A DNA stretch of 64,000 nucleotides from Myxococcus llanfairpwllgwyngyllgogerychwyrndrobwllllantysiliogogogochensis (GCF_006636215.1 NZ_VIFM01000015.1:1-64000); one strand, 5' to 3'; positions 17,264 to 26,618 are shown, numbered from the stretch's first letter. Numbers and translations: made by a program. The notes: generated by a model from the sequence alone, not told the origin.

Positions 17264-18382
17264 CGCATCCTCGCCCTGCTCGTCCTGCTGCCCGCCATCG
17301 CCCTGGCTCACAAGCCCAGCGACAGCTACCTGCACCTCGAACGCGCCGCGCACGGCTTCAACGGCCGGTGGGACGTGGCGCTCAGGGACCTGGACACGGT
17401 GCTGGGCCTCGACTCCAACGGAGACGGCGCGCTCGCCTGGGGCGAGGTGCGCACCCGCCAGGAGGACATCGCCCGTCATGTCCTGTCACGGCTGTCGCTG
17501 GGCACGGCCGGCATGCCCTGCCCCACCACCGCCGAGGGCGACCTTCGTGTCGCGCGTCACTCCGACGGGGCCTACGCGGTGCTCGACTTCCGCGCGGCCT
17601 GCCCCGTCGAACCCTCGATGCTGACGCTCGACTACACCCTCCTGTTCGACCGCGACCCGCAGCACCGAGGCGTCGTCCAGGTCACAGGTGAGCAGGGACA
17701 GGGCACGCTCATCCTGTCCGCGTCACGCCACGCGGTGGAGATTCCCCTCGCGAGGCTGTCCGCATGGAGCCACTTCGGCGGCATGGTGCACTCCGGTGTC
17801 GAGCACATCTGGGCGGGCCTGGACCACCTGCTGTTCCTGCTGGCGCTGCTGCTGCCCTCCGTCCTGAGGCGCTCACCGACGGGCGGATGGGAGCCCGTGG
17901 ACAGGTTCGGCCCCGCGCTGCGCGACGTCGTGAAGGTGGTGTCGGCGTTCACCGTGGCCCACTCACTCACGTTGAGCGTCGCCGCGCTCGGGCTCGTGTC
18001 CCTGCCCTCCCGACTCGTCGAGTCCGCCATCGCGGTGAGCGTCATCCTCGCGGCGGCCAACAATGTCTTTCCTCGGGTTCGAGGCACCCGCTGGGCCGTG
18101 GCCTTCGCGCTGGGCCTGCTGCATGGCTTCGGCTTCGCGTCGGTGCTCGCCGACCTGGGCCTGCCCGCCGGGGGACTCGCCACGACGCTCCTGGGCTTCA
18201 ACGTGGGCGTGGAGTTGGGACAGCTCGCCTGCGTCGCCGTCTTCCTCCCCGTCGCCTTCCTGCTGCGCGGCGCGTCCATGTATCGCCGCGCGATACTCGT
18301 CGGGGGCTCGGCGGCCATCGGCCTCATCGCCTGCGTGTGGCTCGCGGAGCGAGCGCTGGACCTGAGCGTCCTTCCGCTCTGA
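17258..18382 (+). CDS. HupE/UreJ-family membrane protein
   Basis: 374 residues; ATG 17258. A signal peptide (about 1-17, ending ALA) leads into an outside domain of about 165 residues that includes an EF-hand-like acidic loop (DSNGDGALAW). From about 175 the HupE/UreJ core follows with roughly six membrane helices and the family's conserved polar motifs: HIWAGLDHLLFL, TVAHSLTLS and LLHGFGFA. HupE and UreJ are nickel permeases or accessory proteins for hydrogenase and urease; neither enzyme is encoded nearby, so another metal or function is possible. The His residues in the helices would be metal ligands. The context (TPR lipoprotein before, DUF4331 protein after) defines a cassette of unknown function. 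Confidence 0.85.
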   Translation: MNRILALLVLLPAIALAHKPSDSYLHLERAAHGFNGRWDVALRDLDTVLGLDSNGDGALAWGEVRTRQEDIARHVLSRLSLGTAGMPCPTTAEGDLRVARHSDGAYAVLDFRAACPVEPSMLTLDYTLLFDRDPQHRGVVQVTGEQGQGTLILSASRHAVEIPLARLSAWSHFGGMVHSGVEHIWAGLDHLLFLLALLLPSVLRRSPTGGWEPVDRFGPALRDVVKVVSAFTVAHSLTLSVAALGLVSLPSRLVESAIAVSVILAAANNVFPRVRGTRWAVAFALGLLHGFGFASVLADLGLPAGGLATTLLGFNVGVELGQLACVAVFLPVAFLLRGASMYRRAILVGGSAAIGLIACVWLAERALDLSVLPL

Positions 18383-18485
18383 CCCATCCAATCACGTCGC
18401 ATCCCCGTATTGCATTCACCACCGGATGTCCGGCGCAGCCCCTGGCCCGTCGGTGGGATTTGCCCCCAACGTTGTGGAGACACGC

Positions 18486-20012
18486 ATGCAAAGACGACAA
18501 CTCGCGAGCGCACTGGCGCTCGCGGCGGCGCTGCTCGTACCGACCGCCCACGCCTCCAGTCATCGTGAAGCCCCCTTCATCACCCGGATGCCCAAGGTCG
18601 ACGCCACCGATTTCTACATGTTCCGCAGCTATGAGCCGGGCCGTGGGGACTACGTCACGCTCATCGCCAACTACCTGCCCCTCCAGGACGCGTACGGCGG
18701 CCCCAACTACTTCTCGTTGGACCCCGATGCCCTCTACGAAATCCTCGTCGACAACAACGGGGATGCCATCGAGGACATCACCTTCCAGTTCCGGTTCACC
18801 AACAACCTGAACGGCCCCAATGGCATCACGCTGAACGTGGGCAACAACGGCAGCACGAAGAGCGTGTCCGTGCCCTTCACCAACGTGGGCGCCATCACCA
18901 GCGCGGACCGGAGCGCGCAGAACGTCCAGGAGAACTACACCGTCAAGGTCGTCCGAGGCCCTCGCCGCGCGGCGGCCGGACAGGACGTGACGAACACCGC
19001 CGGCCACACCGCCCTCTTCCCGAAGCCGGCGGACTACGTGGGCACCAAGTCGCTGGGCAACGCCGCCACGTACGAGACCTACGCCCGCCAGCACATCCAC
19101 AACGTCAACATCCCGGGTTGCACGGGCACCGCGAAGCTGTTCGTCGGCCAGCGTCGCGAGCCCTTCGCCGTGAACCTGGGCCCCGTGTTCGACCTGGTGA
19201 ACGCGCCTCCCGCGGTCATCACCGACCCGAACGCCCGCAACGCCGTCCCAAACCCGCTGGCGAAGAAGAACATCACCACGCTGGCGCTCGAGGTCCCCAT
19301 CTCCTGCCTCAAGGCGGGCACCCAGGACGTCATCGGCGGATGGACGGCGGCCAGCGTCCGTCAGGCCCGCGCCATCAACCCCACCGCGTCGTACACCGTG
19401 CCCTCCCGTGAGGGGGGCGCGTGGACGCAGGTGAGCCGCCTGGGCATGCCGCTGGTCAACGAGGTGGTCATCGGCATCAAGGACAAGGACCGCTTCAACG
19501 CCAGCGAGCCGAAGGACGACGCCCAGTTCGCCGACTACGTCACCCACCCCACCCTGCCCGCCATCCTGGAGCTGCTCTTCGGCGGCGCGGGCGTGAGGGC
19601 TCCCACCGTCTTCCCTCGCGCGGACCTGGTGGCCGCCTTCCTCACGGGTGTGACCAGCGTCAACGCGAACGGCTCCACCGCGGAGATGCAGCGACTCAAC
19701 ACCGCGCTGCCCGCCACGGTGAAGGCGAACCAGAACAACCTGGGCGCCGCCGCCTGCTTCGTCAATGGCCAGCTCACCCTGGCCAATCCAGGGTGTGACC
19801 CGGCGGGCTTCCCCAACGGCCGCCGGCCCGGCGATGACGTGGTGGACGTGGCGCTGCGCGTGTCCATGGGCTACCTGCTCGCGAACGACACGCAGGCCCC
19901 CGCGCGCAACGTCCCGTTCCATGACGCCGTGCTCCAGGATGCCTCGCAGTTCGACGCCGTCTTCCCCTATCTCACCACGCCGCAGGCGGGTGCCAACGGC
20001 GACGGGACGTGA
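18486..20012 (+). CDS. DUF4331 family secreted protein
   Basis: 508 residues; ATG 18486 with GTGGAG upstream. A Sec signal peptide ends at AHA (about residue 23). The mature protein starts with the family's characteristic SSHREAPFITRMPKVDATDFY, where the HREAP and DATDFY blocks are the hallmark of DUF4331. Further conserved features include RPGDDVVDVALR near the end and RLGMPLVNEVVIG in the middle. The function of the family is not known to me; the many buried Asp, His and Tyr residues would suit metal or substrate binding in the periplasm or outside. It is followed four bases later by a small lipoprotein gene and preceded by TPR and HupE genes. Confidence 0.88.
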   Translation: MQRRQLASALALAAALLVPTAHASSHREAPFITRMPKVDATDFYMFRSYEPGRGDYVTLIANYLPLQDAYGGPNYFSLDPDALYEILVDNNGDAIEDITFQFRFTNNLNGPNGITLNVGNNGSTKSVSVPFTNVGAITSADRSAQNVQENYTVKVVRGPRRAAAGQDVTNTAGHTALFPKPADYVGTKSLGNAATYETYARQHIHNVNIPGCTGTAKLFVGQRREPFAVNLGPVFDLVNAPPAVITDPNARNAVPNPLAKKNITTLALEVPISCLKAGTQDVIGGWTAASVRQARAINPTASYTVPSREGGAWTQVSRLGMPLVNEVVIGIKDKDRFNASEPKDDAQFADYVTHPTLPAILELLFGGAGVRAPTVFPRADLVAAFLTGVTSVNANGSTAEMQRLNTALPATVKANQNNLGAAACFVNGQLTLANPGCDPAGFPNGRRPGDDVVDVALRVSMGYLLANDTQAPARNVPFHDAVLQDASQFDAVFPYLTTPQAGANGDGT

Positions 20013-20016
20013 GCCC

Positions 20017-20319
20017 ATGAGCACGCTCCGAGCAATGAGCTGTGTGCTGCTCCTGGGGGCCGCGCTGGCCTACACGGGATGCAGCGACGACGACGATGAC
20101 CGCTCCCCGTTTCCGCCTCACCCCGACGCAGGCGCGGATGCGGGGACTGACGCGGGCACGGATGCGGGGACGGACGCGGGCGTGGAGTTCACCGCCTTCG
20201 TGAGGGACCTGGTCCTCAACGAGACCTCGGACACCACGACGCCCGTGAAGCTCGACGACAAGAACTTCGTGGACAACGCGCCCACCGACGCGTTCGCCCC
20301 GGCGTTCTTCCAGCACTAA
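20017..20319 (+). CDS. small lipoprotein with Asp-Ala-Gly repeat linker
   Basis: 100 residues; ATG 20017 lies four bases after the DUF4331 stop. The N-terminal lipoprotein signal ends in the lipobox AYTGC and is followed by five Asp residues. A linker of DAGADAGTDAG type repeats follows, encoded by near-identical 12-nt units that could change number by slippage. The C-terminal 50 residues (FVRDLVLNETSDTTTPVKL onward) are conserved-looking and end in AFAPAFFQH. Probably a surface lipoprotein cotranscribed with the DUF4331 gene; the function is unknown. Confidence 0.8.
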   Translation: MSTLRAMSCVLLLGAALAYTGCSDDDDDRSPFPPHPDAGADAGTDAGTDAGTDAGVEFTAFVRDLVLNETSDTTTPVKLDDKNFVDNAPTDAFAPAFFQH

Positions 20320-20351
20320 TCGCACACACACCACCGTAACTGAAAGTGCCT

Positions 20352-20390
20352 GGGTCGCGGACACACCCCTGTGTGTCCGCGACCCTTTTT
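20352..20390 (+). terminator. strong intrinsic terminator after the DUF4331 cluster
   Basis: A perfect 15-bp stem (GGGTCGCGGACACAC / GTGTGTCCGCGACCC) with a CCCT loop is followed directly by TTTTT. It closes the TPR-HupE-DUF4331-lipoprotein transcription unit. Confidence 0.92.
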
Positions 20391-20471
20391 CGTTTCATTG
20401 CGACCCCTGAGAAATGCGAGACATTTCCCAAAGGGGCCAATCACGGCACGACGCCCTGTGAGCCTCACGTC

Positions 20472-20901
20472 ATGAACACCCCCAGCGAGCACACCAAGGA
20501 TGGCGTGAGCTACCCGCTGGAAGTCCACCTGGTGCACACCGACGCCCAGGGAACTCCGAAGGTGGTCGTGGGCGTGCTCATCGAGGAGGGCTTCGTGAAC
20601 GCGGCGCTGTTCACCGCCTTCCGACACCTGCCCCGACACGAGGGGGAGGAGAGCGCGCCGGCCGGTGCGCTCGTCAACGCCACCGCGCTCCTGCCCTCCA
20701 ACCGGGCGTTCTTCCAGTACGCGGGTTCGCTCACCACGCCCCCCCTGCAGCGAGGGACTCCAGTGGTTCGTGATGAAGCACCCCATCCAGATGTCCGACG
20801 CGCAGATTGGCGCGTTCGAGCGCCTGCCGCACATCAACCCGAACAACCGCCCCGTGCAGCCGCTGAATGGCCGCACCGTCGGCGCGCAGTCCGGCCACTA
20901 G
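20472..20901 (+). pseudogene. alpha-carbonic anhydrase fragment, truncated and frameshifted
   Basis: Frame one from 20472 reads NTPSEHTKDGVSYPLEVHLV, VVVGVLIEEG and FQYAGSLTTPP; after a one-base shift the similarity continues as EGLQWFVMKHPIQMSDAQI to a stop at 20901. These are conserved blocks of the zinc enzyme alpha-carbonic anhydrase (CO2 hydration, usually periplasmic). The first half of the protein, with signal peptide and the first two zinc histidines (usually in FHFHxPSEH), is missing; only the third zinc His in EVHLVH remains. The frameshift falls in a run of seven C at 20739-20745 where six would restore the frame. Even with the frame repaired the enzyme would lack two zinc ligands, so this is a decayed gene rather than only a sequencing error. 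Confidence 0.8.
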
Positions 20902-20968
20902 TCGCGGGGGATTGAGGAGGCCGGGACCCATGACGAGCCACATGGGTCCCTTGGAGCTGCCCGAAGGG

Positions 20969-22840
20969 TCAGAGGCGTATCAGAACGACGGGCTTCCTGC
21001 CCTCGACAAAGCCCTTCTGCTTGCCCACCTCGGCGACCCTCCAGCGGACAGAGCCCCAGACGATCTCTTCGTCTACCTTGAGGGTCAAGGGCAACGGGGT
21101 GTCTATCTTGTGATTCGTATGAAGGTCATTCAGCATGCCCCTGAGCGCGCCCCCCCTGGGGATGCCCGGGAAGTGCAGGAAGTGGAAGGGCTCACGCTCC
21201 GGGGCCTTGAGTACCCTCGCGGACACCACCTGGAGATTCGCCACATCGCAATCACTCACGCGCGCGGCGGCCGTCACGCATTCGACATGGGCCATGGGGA
21301 AGGTCGCATTCGCCGCGACCCATTGCCAGAACGGGACGTGTTCGCGCACGTCGTCCCGCCAGACCTCGGCCACACGATCAAAAGGGGAGGATGCGCTGGC
21401 GGAAGCGCCCGACGACGAAGCCGACGCTTTCGGTCCCGGTGCCTTGGATGGCTCCAGGGAGGCGCAGAGACGGGTGATGCACTCGTCCGGCAACTGCTCC
21501 CAGGGAGTGTGATTGGCACACAGCCAGAGGAGGTCTCGCACCATGTTGGGCCCGGTCAGGTCGAGCGTGGAGCCCGTGGTGTGGTCCATCCAATAGCCCG
21601 CGAGCCGATGGTCGGGATCGAGCGCGAACGCCTCCCGTGGGGCCCTCCCCCCAATGATTCGATAGGCCAGACGAATGGTCTGTCGCATGGCATCGATGAG
21701 CAGACTGCGGGGAGCCGCCGCCACGATGCAGTTGCTGAGATAGAGGCTCTTGCCGGCGTAGGCCGGGGTCGTGGCGATCCGCTCGCGGCCGGGCCACCTG
21801 GCGGCGGACGCCGCGCCCTCGCGGTCCGGGGTGATTCCCACCAGGGCGCACGCGGGATCGACCTCGAGTCTTCCGAACGCGGAGAGCAGGTCGATGTCGA
21901 CATCCATGTAGACCCCGCCGTAGTTGTAGAGCACCTCGTAGCGGAGGATGTCGGACGCCGCGGCCGCGAACATTCCGCGCAGGGTCAGCTCCTGGTCATA
22001 GGCATCCATGTTGAGGAAGTGCATGCCCGTCAGGAACTCGTGTGAGCGGAGGTTGCAGAGTCTGAATCGCCCGGGGTGCGCGCGCTCCAGCGCACGCAGG
22101 GGCTCCAGGTCATCGGCCGCTTCGTCGATGAGGTCCCTGGCCAGGGCGAGCTTCTCGTCCGGAGCCATCCCTTTCGAGAGGACTCGCAGGTTGTGCAGGT
22201 CACGCCCAGGGCGGACCGTCCCACGCACGTGCAGGGGGTCGTGCGCGGCACTGAGATCGTATTGCGCGCGCGCCTTGGGGTATTTCTTGAGAATCTTGCG
22301 CACGTGCATGTTGAAGACGTGCGCGTCGTCCCACCAGATCCACACCTGATGGTCTGGCGTGGCCTGGGTCTTCTCCAGCCAGCTCGTGATTCCCTTGAGG
22401 GTCTTCGTCGCCGCGATAGAGCCTCCGCCGGCCCAGGTCCCGTGGATGATATTGGGAATGAGGCTGAGCCCGGGCCTCGCCAGCGCGGAGGGTGGAGGAC
22501 CCGAAGGACCTGAAGGCCCCGGAGGTTTCGGCGAGGCGAAGGGAATGGGCAGCACGAGGGGAGGCGGACCGGCACGCCTGGGCCCGACGGGGGGCGGTGG
22601 TGGCCCCCCATCATCCTCCGCATCTATCCGTTTCGCCTCGCGCTCGATGCGCGTCCTGTAATCAGGATCCTCGACGAGCGGCTCTCCGCACCCGCACTTC
22701 GTGCCGATATTGCTCGACGTATAACTGCTCTCACAGTTCGCGCAGTACGCCGACATCGCCTCCTTGCACCCGGAACACTGGAGGACGGGATTGTGCCTGC
22801 TGGTGTTCCGACCACAGTTGCGACAATGGTAGCCACTCAT
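20969..22840 (-). CDS. TcdA/TcdB-type glycosyltransferase with N-terminal zinc ribbons
   Basis: 623 residues; ATG 22840, no strong ribosome site. Residues 6-51 hold four Cys pairs (C6/C9, C22/C25, C33/C36, C49/C51), probably one or two zinc ribbons. A Pro-rich linker (80-120) follows. The catalytic region starts with IPNIIHGTWAGG (128-139) and contains AAAASDILRYEVLYNYGG then YMDVDID (D313, D315). D297/R300 and the DxD pair match the UDP-sugar and manganese-binding residues of large clostridial glucosylating toxins (TcdB: SDILR, then LDVD). This supports a retaining GT44-like glycosyltransferase that might modify proteins. No signal peptide or secretion gene is seen. It could also be a surface-glycan enzyme of the wider DXD sugar-binding group. 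Confidence 0.75.
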   Translation of the reverse strand: MSGYHCRNCGRNTSRHNPVLQCSGCKEAMSAYCANCESSYTSSNIGTKCGCGEPLVEDPDYRTRIEREAKRIDAEDDGGPPPPPVGPRRAGPPPLVLPIPFASPKPPGPSGPSGPPPSALARPGLSLIPNIIHGTWAGGGSIAATKTLKGITSWLEKTQATPDHQVWIWWDDAHVFNMHVRKILKKYPKARAQYDLSAAHDPLHVRGTVRPGRDLHNLRVLSKGMAPDEKLALARDLIDEAADDLEPLRALERAHPGRFRLCNLRSHEFLTGMHFLNMDAYDQELTLRGMFAAAASDILRYEVLYNYGGVYMDVDIDLLSAFGRLEVDPACALVGITPDREGAASAARWPGRERIATTPAYAGKSLYLSNCIVAAAPRSLLIDAMRQTIRLAYRIIGGRAPREAFALDPDHRLAGYWMDHTTGSTLDLTGPNMVRDLLWLCANHTPWEQLPDECITRLCASLEPSKAPGPKASASSSGASASASSPFDRVAEVWRDDVREHVPFWQWVAANATFPMAHVECVTAAARVSDCDVANLQVVSARVLKAPEREPFHFLHFPGIPRGGALRGMLNDLHTNHKIDTPLPLTLKVDEEIVWGSVRWRVAEVGKQKGFVEGRKPVVLIRL

Positions 22841-23198
22841 GTGTCAGACGACTGCAAGTCGGACGCCAGGACACTGAATAAGAGGGAAGTCGAGCCTCCG
22901 GGGCGACAGCGCATGAGGCTCGCGCGAAGCCGCGTCCTCACGGAACGAAGCGGCGTCTCGTGGGAACGCGCTGGCGCCCCCGCGGTATTCAGGCGAGCGG
23001 CTCGGCCGCCTGTCTTGATTCAGTGACAAATCCCAGCGCGGACTCACGCGCCGTGGCGCGCGCATATAAAAATCGCGTAATACGGAAATAACATGTGAGC
23101 CCACCGCTCACGGCATTGTCGGTGTCAGGGACAACCAGCAAGATGCCGCGGCCTCTGCGGCCCCCTGTCTCGTCGTGCCCCCCCAAGGAGAAGTCCGA
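22841..23198. promoter_or_regulatory. divergent intergenic region with an AT-rich patch
   Basis: The 358 nt separate two divergent genes. Most is GC-rich, but 23062-23092 (ATATAAAAATCGCGTAATAC, then GGAAATAACA) is strikingly AT-rich for this genome and lies about 110-140 nt before the downstream start, so it is the likely promoter region. I cannot assign a -35/-10 pair with confidence, and no gene is visible. Confidence 0.4.
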
Positions 23199-26100
23199 AT
23201 GACACCCTCGAAGCCACGACCCACCCGGGTCTCGCGACAGCCACGCGTCCACGCGCTGGCGCTGCTCGCGACTGTCCTGCTCGCGCTGCCCACCGCCGCG
23301 CGCGCCCAGACGACGTACACGCTGTTCGCCCCCGCCTCCGCGCCCGCCGTCCCCTCCGTCACCAATGACTTCGCCGCCGTGGAGCTCGGCGTGAAGTTCC
23401 AGTCAGACATCGAGGGAGACATCCTCGGCATCCGCTTCTACAAGGGCACCGCCAACACCGGCACCCACGTGGGAAGTCTCTGGAGCGCCGCCGGCGTGCG
23501 CCTCGCCTTCGCCACCTTCACCGGTGAGACGGCCTCCGGCTGGCAGCAGGTGACGTTCTCCACGCCCGTGCGCATCAGCGCCGGCACCACGTACATCGCC
23601 TCGTACCACGCGCCCGGCGGAGCCTACGGCTTCACCAGCGGAGGCCTGGCGTCGGCCGTGGACTCCCCTCCCCTGCACGCGCTCGCGAGCGGCACCAGCG
23701 GCGGCAACGGCGTCTTCACCTACGGCGCCGCGGGCTCCTTCCCGACGAGCAGCTTCGGCAGCTCCAACTACTGGGTGGACGTCGTCTTCCGCCCCGCCGC
23801 CCCCGTCACCCTGTGGCCCTCCACCGCCACGCCCGCCGTCGCCTCCGTCACCAATGACGCCCTCCCGGTGGAGCTGGGCATGAAGTTCAAGACGAACGTG
23901 AGTGGCAACGTGCTGGGCGTGCGCTTCTACAAGGGCGCCGCCAACACCGGCACCCACGTGGGCAGCCTCTGGAGCGCCAACGGGCAGCGCCTGGCCTTCG
24001 CCACCTTCACCGCCGAGACGGCCACCGGCTGGCAGCAGGTGACGTTCTCCACCCCCGTCGCCATCGCCGCCAACACCACCTACATCGCCTCGTACCACGC
24101 CCCTGTCGGCTCGTACGCGTTCGACAACGGCGGCCTCGCCAGCGGCCAGGACACCCCGCCCCTCTTCGCGCTGCCCGGCAGCACCAGCGGCGGCAACGGC
24201 GTCTACACCTACGGCGCCGCGGGCTCCTTCCCCGTCAACAGCTTCGGCAACTCCAACTACTGGGTGGACGTCGTCTTCCAGGCCACCGGCGCGCAGCCCC
24301 CGACGCAGCCCCCGGGCAACACCTTCCGCCTCTTCGCCGCCACGGCCACCCCCGGCACCGCCACCGCCAATGACACCGCCGCCATCGAAGTGGGCGTGAA
24401 GTTCCGCGCGGACGTGGACGGACAGGTGAAGGGCGTGCGCTTCTACAAGGGCAGCGGCAACAACGGCACCCACGTGGGCAACCTGTGGAGCGCCGCCGGT
24501 GCGCCCCTGGCCTCCGCCACCTTCACCAACGAGACGGCCGCGGGCTGGCAGGAGGTGACGTTCTCCACCCCCGTCGCCATCACCGCCGGCACCACCTACG
24601 TGGCGTCGTACTTCGCGCCGCTCGGTGGCTACTCGTTCGACAACAACGGCCTCACCGCCGGCGTGGACGCCCCTCCGCTGCACGCCCTGCCCGGGGCCAC
24701 GACGGCCGGCGGCAACGGCGTCTTCGTCTATGGCTCCACGTCCACGTTCCCCAACGGCAGCTACCAGAACTCCAACTACTGGGTGGACGTCGTCTTCGAG
24801 TCCAATGGGCCGCCGCCCCGTCCGGGCGTCCACGGCGCGGGCCCGGTGCTCGTGGCCACCTCCCCCGGCAACCCCTTCACCGACTACCTGCGCGAAATCC
24901 TGGAGGCCGAGGGCATCGCCGCCTTCGCCACCACCGACGCCGGCAACATCGGCGTCTCCGTCTCCCTCAATGACTACAAGGTGCTGGTGCTCGGAGAGCA
25001 GACGCTGAGCGCGGCCCAGGTGACGCTCGTCACCAACTGGGTCACCGCCGGTGGCAGCCTCGTCGCCCTGCGGCCCGCGGCGAACCTCCAGTCCCTGCTC
25101 GGCCTCAATGCCTCTCAAGGCACGCAGGCCAATGGCTACATCCTGGTCAACGCCACCCAGGCGCCGGGCACGGGCATCACCGCGGAGACGATGCAGTACC
25201 ACGGCCTCGCCGACCTGCGGACCGTGGTGGCTGGCACGCGCACCGTCGCCACGCTGTACGCGGATGCCACCAACGCGACGGCGTACACCGCCGTCAGCCA
25301 GCGCACCGTGGGCACCGGCACCGCCACCGCCTTCATGTATGACCTGGCGAAGTCCGTCATCTACACCCGCCAGGGCAACCCCGCCTGGCAGGGACAGAAC
25401 CGGGACGGCTCCTCCATTGGTCCGGGCGCGCGCGCCAGCGACATGTTCTACGGCAACGCGTCCTTCGACCCGCAGCTGGACTGGGTGAACCTGGGCAAGG
25501 TCCAGATTCCCCAGGCGGACGAGCAGCAGCGCCTGCTCGCCAACGTGCTGCACCAGACGAGCACCACGCCGCTGCCGCGCCTCTGGTACTTCCCCCGCTC
25601 CAAGAAGGCCGTCGTGGTGATGACGGGCGACGGACACCCGGGCGGCGCCTCCACCCAGCGCTGGAACCAGTACCTCGCCGACAGCACGTCCGGGTGCAGC
25701 GTGGACGACTGGGAGTGCATCCGCGGCACCATCTACGACTACGTGGGCGGACTGAGCACCACCCAGGCCAACGGCTACGTGGCGCAGGGCTTCGAGTACG
25801 CGCTGCACATCAACACCGGCTGCGCGGACTACACGGCCAACACCCTGAACCCGAACTTCTTCACCCCGCAGCTGGCGAGCTTCGCGTCCGCCTTCCCCGC
25901 CGTCCCCGCGCCCGTCACCAATCGCACGCACTGCATCGCGTTCAGCGACTGGTCCACCCAGCCCAAGGTGTCGCGCCTGCACGGCATCCGCATGGACACC
26001 AACTACTACTACTGGCCGGAATACTGGGTGCAGGACCGCCCGGGCATGTTCACCGGCTCCGGCCTGGCCATGCGCTTCGCGGACCTGGACGGCACCCCGC

Positions 26101-26585
26101 TGGACGTCTACCAGCTCGCCACGCAGATGACTGACGAGTCCGGTCAGTCCTATCCGCTGCACATCGACACGCTGCTGGCCAACGCGCTGGGCACCAAGGG
26201 CTACTACGGCGCCTTCAACGCCAACATGCACGTCGACTCGCAGCCGTCGGCCGGCTCCTCCGGCTCGGCCGCCATCATCGCGTCCGCGAAGCGTGACGGC
26301 GTTCCGGTCATCACCGCGAAGCAACTGCTGGAGTGGCTCGATGCACGCGAGGCCACCCAGGTGTCCTCCCTGGCCTTCACCGGCACGGTGCTCACCTTCA
26401 ACGTGACGAGCCCCGCGCGCAACCTGTCCCTCATGGTCCCCACCCGCACCACGACGGGCCGCACGCTGCTGTCCGTCACCCGCGCGGGCTCCGCCGTGAC
26501 GACGGTGACGCGCACCATCAAGGGCGTGGACTTCGCCTTCGTCGACGGCGCCCTGGCCGGCACCTACACCGCCACCTACAACTGA
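23199..26585 (+). CDS. large secreted protein with three DUF4082 repeats and a deacetylase-like C-terminus
   Basis: 1,128 residues; ATG 23199 has AAGGAG at 8-nt spacing. A signal peptide ends at ARA (about residue 37). Three tandem repeats of about 160 residues follow, each with KGxxNxGTHVGxLWSA, a GWQxVTFSTPV strand and SNYWVDVVF; this is the DUF4082 beta-sandwich. The DNA of the repeats (about 23310-23800, 23810-24290, 24320-24800) is nearly identical in places. After a Pro-rich hinge comes a glutamine-amidotransferase-like Rossmann region (ATSPGNPFTDYLREILEAEG). The C-terminal half has AVVVMTGDGHPGG and an NANMHVD segment, resembling a polysaccharide-deacetylase-like barrel. Probably an exported carbohydrate-active or adhesive protein; the activity is not certain. 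Confidence 0.82.
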   Translation: MTPSKPRPTRVSRQPRVHALALLATVLLALPTAARAQTTYTLFAPASAPAVPSVTNDFAAVELGVKFQSDIEGDILGIRFYKGTANTGTHVGSLWSAAGVRLAFATFTGETASGWQQVTFSTPVRISAGTTYIASYHAPGGAYGFTSGGLASAVDSPPLHALASGTSGGNGVFTYGAAGSFPTSSFGSSNYWVDVVFRPAAPVTLWPSTATPAVASVTNDALPVELGMKFKTNVSGNVLGVRFYKGAANTGTHVGSLWSANGQRLAFATFTAETATGWQQVTFSTPVAIAANTTYIASYHAPVGSYAFDNGGLASGQDTPPLFALPGSTSGGNGVYTYGAAGSFPVNSFGNSNYWVDVVFQATGAQPPTQPPGNTFRLFAATATPGTATANDTAAIEVGVKFRADVDGQVKGVRFYKGSGNNGTHVGNLWSAAGAPLASATFTNETAAGWQEVTFSTPVAITAGTTYVASYFAPLGGYSFDNNGLTAGVDAPPLHALPGATTAGGNGVFVYGSTSTFPNGSYQNSNYWVDVVFESNGPPPRPGVHGAGPVLVATSPGNPFTDYLREILEAEGIAAFATTDAGNIGVSVSLNDYKVLVLGEQTLSAAQVTLVTNWVTAGGSLVALRPAANLQSLLGLNASQGTQANGYILVNATQAPGTGITAETMQYHGLADLRTVVAGTRTVATLYADATNATAYTAVSQRTVGTGTATAFMYDLAKSVIYTRQGNPAWQGQNRDGSSIGPGARASDMFYGNASFDPQLDWVNLGKVQIPQADEQQRLLANVLHQTSTTPLPRLWYFPRSKKAVVVMTGDGHPGGASTQRWNQYLADSTSGCSVDDWECIRGTIYDYVGGLSTTQANGYVAQGFEYALHINTGCADYTANTLNPNFFTPQLASFASAFPAVPAPVTNRTHCIAFSDWSTQPKVSRLHGIRMDTNYYYWPEYWVQDRPGMFTGSGLAMRFADLDGTPLDVYQLATQMTDESGQSYPLHIDTLLANALGTKGYYGAFNANMHVDSQPSAGSSGSAAIIASAKRDGVPVITAKQLLEWLDAREATQVSSLAFTGTVLTFNVTSPARNLSLMVPTRTTTGRTLLSVTRAGSAVTTVTRTIKGVDFAFVDGALAGTYTATYN

Positions 26586-26618
26586 GTCACTCGCGCCCCC
26601 ACCAGGCGCGTCATCGTG

